The notes under the pieces are model-generated. The model was not told where the DNA came from, ran no database searches, and saw nothing but the letters and a program-made list of their open reading frames with translations. Below, in pieces: positions 6,961-8,622 of a stretch of DNA of 8,622 nt (the first letter of the stretch is position 1; the number at the start of each line of letters is the position of its first letter). The position numbers were made by a program, and so were the translations under genes. Source of the stretch: an uncultured Bacilli bacterium (lineage in GTDB: Bacteria; Bacillota_I; Bacilli_A; RF39; UBA660); contig CAKPCM010000038.1 of assembly GCA_934141615.1 (NCBI GenBank), positions 1 to 8,622 of the forward strand. The letters are read 5' to 3'.

Positions 6961-7950
6961 TTACCTTTCTATGTTTTGCTTTATATAGTTAAGTAGTGAT
7001 ACGACCTTTTCATAATCCATTCTCTTAGGTCCTACTATCGCAATTGTGCCTTCTTCACCATTTATATCATACTTAGTCTTAATAACCGATACATCATCAT
7101 CAAAATTATTTTCATGACCAATATACACGTTTATATCATTACAATCGGCTTCTATTTTCTTAACCATATTTTCATCATCAAATTTATTAAGTATTTCTTT
7201 TACTTTTGCTACGCTATCAAATTCCCTATAATCAAGCAGTTTTGTTCTACCTGCCATATGCATATGACTCTTATAAGAAAACTCATTAAACGCGTTATAA
7301 AAGGCCTGATATAAAGCTTCATGGGATTTAACATAATTTCCAATTATTGGCTTAATTTCAAATTCCAGTTTAGCGGAAACCTCATCAAGTGGTGTTCCAA
7401 CAAGAAGTTTATTAATTAATTCAACTACCTTTTTAACTTCTTTAGGTGATACGTTACCATCTACGTTAAGCTCTTTGTGCTCAACGTGTCCCTTATCCGT
7501 TATAACAATTGCTATTACCTTACTATCACTAAAAGGTATCGCTTCAACTTCCTTTAGTTTATTTTCAGAACTAGATGCTCCTAAAACAAGTGAAGTACAA
7601 TTAGTTATTTCCGATATAATTTCCATACTTCTTGTAATTACATCTGATAAAACAAGTCCTTTGTTATCAAATATAGTTTGAAGTTTCAAAACTTCCTCAC
7701 CAGTCATTTTTTTTGGTTCCATCAAATTATCAACGTAATAGCGGTATCCCATTTCACTAGGCACGCGGCCAGATGACGTATGAGTTTTTTCTAGATAACC
7801 CATATCTTCTAAAGATGCCATCTCGTTTCTAATGGTTGCAGATGAACATTTTAGTTTACCGCACAATAAAGAAGAACCAACCGGATTAGCAGTTTTAATG
7901 TACTCTTCTACAATCAGCTTAAGAAGTTCTTTCCTTCTTTCACTTAGCAA
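6961..7950 (-). CDS. hrcA: Heat-inducible transcription repressor HrcA
   Basis: Dimeric repressor that binds CIRCE operators and represses class I heat-shock genes, with activity usually maintained by GroEL. The 329-residue length fits the family. I place the start at TTG 7950 (MLSERRKELLKLIVEEY), which aligns with the usual HrcA start and has AGAAGG eight bases upstream. A GTG three codons earlier (7959) overlaps that ribosome site and is unlikely. The N-terminal winged helix includes CSSATIRNEMASLEDMGYLE (35-54), followed by the family signature SSGRVPSEMGYRYYVDNL (59-76). The C-terminal half has GTIAIVGPKRMDYEKV (301-316), typical of HrcA. It is the first gene of the operon and lies just downstream of its own operator, so it is autoregulated. 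Confidence 0.97.
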   Translation of the reverse strand: MLSERRKELLKLIVEEYIKTANPVGSSLLCGKLKCSSATIRNEMASLEDMGYLEKTHTSSGRVPSEMGYRYYVDNLMEPKKMTGEEVLKLQTIFDNKGLVLSDVITRSMEIISEITNCTSLVLGASSSENKLKEVEAIPFSDSKVIAIVITDKGHVEHKELNVDGNVSPKEVKKVVELINKLLVGTPLDEVSAKLEFEIKPIIGNYVKSHEALYQAFYNAFNEFSYKSHMHMAGRTKLLDYREFDSVAKVKEILNKFDDENMVKKIEADCNDINVYIGHENNFDDDVSVIKTKYDINGEEGTIAIVGPKRMDYEKVVSLLNYIKQNIER

Positions 7951-7983
7951 GTTTATCACCTTCTTTTTTTGTAGTCTAACAGT

Positions 7984-8012
7984 ATTATAATATGCATTTT
8001 TAGCAATGTCAA
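7984..8012 (-). promoter_or_regulatory. Consensus sigma-A promoter of the hrcA operon
   Basis: On the minus strand TTGACA (8012-8007) and TATAAT (7989-7984) both match the consensus fully and stand 17 bases apart. Transcription should start near 7977, leaving a short leader of about 27 bases before the hrcA TTG. Such a promoter would be very strong unless repressed, as fits HrcA control. Confidence 0.93.
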
Positions 8013-8026
8013 TACCAGAGTGCTAA
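8000..8026 (-). promoter_or_regulatory. CIRCE operator for HrcA
   Basis: Read on the minus strand, TTAGCACTC (8026-8018), a nine-base spacer and CATTGCTAA (8008-8000) match the CIRCE consensus TTAGCACTC-N9-GAGTGCTAA in 16 of 18 arm positions. The left arm is perfect. Both mismatches are in the right arm, one of them at the base that supplies the C of the promoter -35 box. Bound HrcA would cover the -35 region and block RNA polymerase. Confidence 0.93.
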
Positions 8027-8029
8027 ATA

Positions 8030-8049
8030 TTTATTAAAATTTATTAAAA
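8030..8049. repeat. Tandem pair of TTTATTAAAA
   Basis: Two perfect adjacent ten-base copies lie at 8030-8039 and 8040-8049, between the CIRCE and the upstream terminator. They form an AT-only block at about -53 to -72 of the hrcA promoter. A role as a distal UP element is possible, but the spacing is far for one and the block may be simple AT-rich filler. Confidence 0.5.
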
Positions 8050-8069
8050 AAGATAGTTTTTAAACTATC
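8046..8069 (-). terminator. Rho-independent terminator of the small membrane-protein gene
   Basis: The minus strand reads GATAGTTTAAAAACTATC (8069-8052), a perfect inverted repeat, followed by six T (8051-8046). The stem begins inside the TGA stop codon of the upstream gene. It insulates the hrcA promoter from read-through. Confidence 0.8.
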
Positions 8070-8451
8070 ATTTTATAAAACTTATAACTTTTTCTATTCC
8101 GATTAAATATATAATTAGTGCCGCAAGATCAATTACTAGTAATATTGATAATAATACTATTATTAAAACCTTCTTATTATTCTTTTCACCATCAGTTAAA
8201 GTAGAATCATCTTCAACCACTTTAGTTTCTGATTCAGCAGTATCACTAACTACTTTGCTACTATCATCCTTAGTAGTATCCACCGAAATAACATCGTCAC
8301 TAATAGATGCATTTTCATTAGGTGCATCCTTTACTTCAGATGATTTATCATCTTCTTTAGATGGTTCTTCTATTTCCTCTATTTCTTCTATATCCTCTAA
8401 TACATCTTCATTATTTTTTACATCCACTTTTTCCTCTTTTTTATCTTCCAT
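8068..8451 (-). CDS. Small acidic protein with one C-terminal membrane segment, unknown function
   Basis: I do not recognise a family. The 127-residue protein has a long, very acidic, low-complexity N-terminal part (1-90), rich in D, E, S and K, including the triplet repeat IEEIEEIEE (21-29). It ends with KNNKK followed by a hydrophobic helix of about 95-117 (VLIIVLLSILLVIDLAALIIYLI) and a short tail, GIEKVISFIK. Lysines just before the helix suggest a cytoplasmic N-terminus, so it would be anchored by its tail. An aspartate (D108) lies in the middle of the helix, which often marks helix-helix or partner contact in membranes (inference). The start is supported by GGAGG eight bases upstream. 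Its own promoter and terminator make it a single-gene unit. The stop TGA is followed in frame by TAG. The disordered part suggests fast divergence, so homologues may be hard to find. Confidence 0.85.
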   Translation of the reverse strand: MEDKKEEKVDVKNNEDVLEDIEEIEEIEEPSKEDDKSSEVKDAPNENASISDDVISVDTTKDDSSKVVSDTAESETKVVEDDSTLTDGEKNNKKVLIIVLLSILLVIDLAALIIYLIGIEKVISFIK

Positions 8452-8477
8452 AAGAAATACCTCCGTACTATAAGATA

Positions 8478-8506
8478 ATTATACATTATTTATCTTTTTT
8501 GTTCAA
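8478..8506 (-). promoter_or_regulatory. Sigma-A promoter for the small membrane-protein gene
   Basis: TTGAAC (8506-8501, 4 of 6 matches) and TATAAT (8483-8478, perfect) are separated by 17 AT-rich bases on the minus strand. Transcription would start near 8471, about 20 bases before the start codon, with GGAGG in between. The short leader leaves no room for a riboswitch. Confidence 0.8.
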
Positions 8507-8550
8507 GCAAATATGAATTAAGATTGTGTAAAATGGTTTGGGGAAAGGGT

Positions 8551-8616
8551 ATGAAAAAAGGAAGTCCTTTGTTAAAATGTAATTGTAAACTAACATTGAA
8601 AGGAGTCTTCCTATGA
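8551..8616 (+). CDS. Possible 21-residue upstream leader ORF
   Basis: An ATG at 8551 opens a 21-codon frame beginning MKKGSPLLKC and ending at a TGA (8614-8616) that overlaps the next gene's ATG (8613-8615) as ATGA. GGGGAAAGGG lies just before the ATG, but the spacing of one base is poor. Ribosomes translating it would melt the hairpin that hides the next ribosome site. It may equally be a chance frame. Confidence 0.25.
   Translation: MKKGSPLLKCNCKLTLKGVFL
8559..8612 (+). promoter_or_regulatory. Hairpin that masks the ribosome binding site of the right-edge gene
   Basis: AGGAAG (8559-8564) pairs with CTTCCT (8607-8612), and TCCTTT (8565-8570) pairs with AAAGGA (8599-8604). This gives twelve pairs with only a two-base bulge (GT, 8605-8606). 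GTTA (8571-8574) with TAAC (8591-8594) can extend it past a bulge. The closed stem contains the Shine-Dalgarno AAAGGAG and ends right at the ATG. Confidence 0.5.
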
Positions 8617-8622
8617 ACATTT
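8613..8622 (+). CDS. 5' end of an unidentified plus-strand gene (partial)
   Basis: ATG at 8613 follows AAAGGAG (8599-8605) with seven bases between, an excellent start. Only Met-Asn-Ile and one more base are inside the window, so the product is unknown. It runs divergently from the small membrane-protein gene. A transposase is a guess from the flanking sequence. Confidence 0.55.

Larger units (their letters stand above)
8519..8622 (+). mobile_element. Possible left end of an insertion sequence (edge-truncated)
   Basis: The bases around GATTGTGTAAAATGG (8522-8536) recall the TGTGTAAA core seen at ends of some IS256-family elements. They are followed within 90 bases by a plus-strand start codon with a strong ribosome site masked by a hairpin, a feature of several transposase genes. 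No transposase residues beyond Met-Asn-Ile and no second terminal repeat are in the window, so this is only a suggestion from memory. Confidence 0.2.

Noticed and set aside
8068..8070. Idea that TGA encodes tryptophan (mycoplasma code)
   Set aside because: All genes, including full-length DnaK, DnaJ and PepF, read through intact with TGA as stop, and conserved tryptophans such as those in PepF use TGG. The single TGA stop is followed by TAG, so it alone is not decisive.
8559..8570. AAGGA-AG-TCCTT palindrome as a separate operator site
   Set aside because: It is short with a two-base centre, and both halves are better explained as the left arm of the long hairpin with 8599-8612.

Overview
The window is a low-GC (about 30% by eye), tightly packed bacterial segment dominated by a heat-shock chaperone operon read on the minus strand. 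The Gram-positive-type DnaK, the HrcA/CIRCE control, strong AGGAGG-like ribosome sites and consensus sigma-A promoters point to a Bacillota/Mycoplasmatota-like organism, plausibly an uncultured AT-rich member of the Bacilli. Conserved tryptophans are encoded by TGG and all genes are full length with TGA read as stop, so the mycoplasma code is not indicated. The lineage is an inference; no 16S or other strong marker is present.

Layout from left to right. Positions 1-44 hold what looks like the 3' end of a plus-strand gene, converging on a bidirectional hairpin terminator. Positions 125-1447 (minus) encode an unrecognised, highly charged 440-residue protein with three degenerate internal repeats, the last resembling a sigma-70 region 4 helix-turn-helix, and with a strong internal ribosome site. 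Positions 1521-7950 (minus) are the operon hrcA-grpE-dnaK-pepF-dnaJ, transcribed in that order. It starts at a perfect TTGACA-17-TATAAT promoter whose -35 box overlaps a CIRCE operator (8000-8026), and it ends at a hairpin terminator behind dnaJ. Positions 8068-8451 (minus) encode a small acidic protein with one C-terminal membrane segment, with its own promoter and terminator. The right edge (about 8519-8622) starts a plus-strand gene with a ribosome site buried in a long hairpin and overlapped by a 21-codon upstream frame; this may be the left end of an insertion sequence.

How it works together. HrcA should repress its own operon by binding CIRCE, most likely with GroEL help as in Bacillus (groESL is not in the window). 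GrpE, DnaK and DnaJ form the Hsp70 folding machine. The unusual point is an M3-family oligoendopeptidase gene (pepF) placed between dnaK and dnaJ, so that peptide clearance would be heat-controlled together with the chaperones. A 12-bp hairpin between dnaK and pepF could set unequal levels of the two halves of the transcript.

The least explained items are the repeat protein downstream of dnaJ and its internal start, the pepF insertion, and the hairpin-masked start at the right edge. I see no CRISPR array, tRNA or rRNA, and no complete mobile element.
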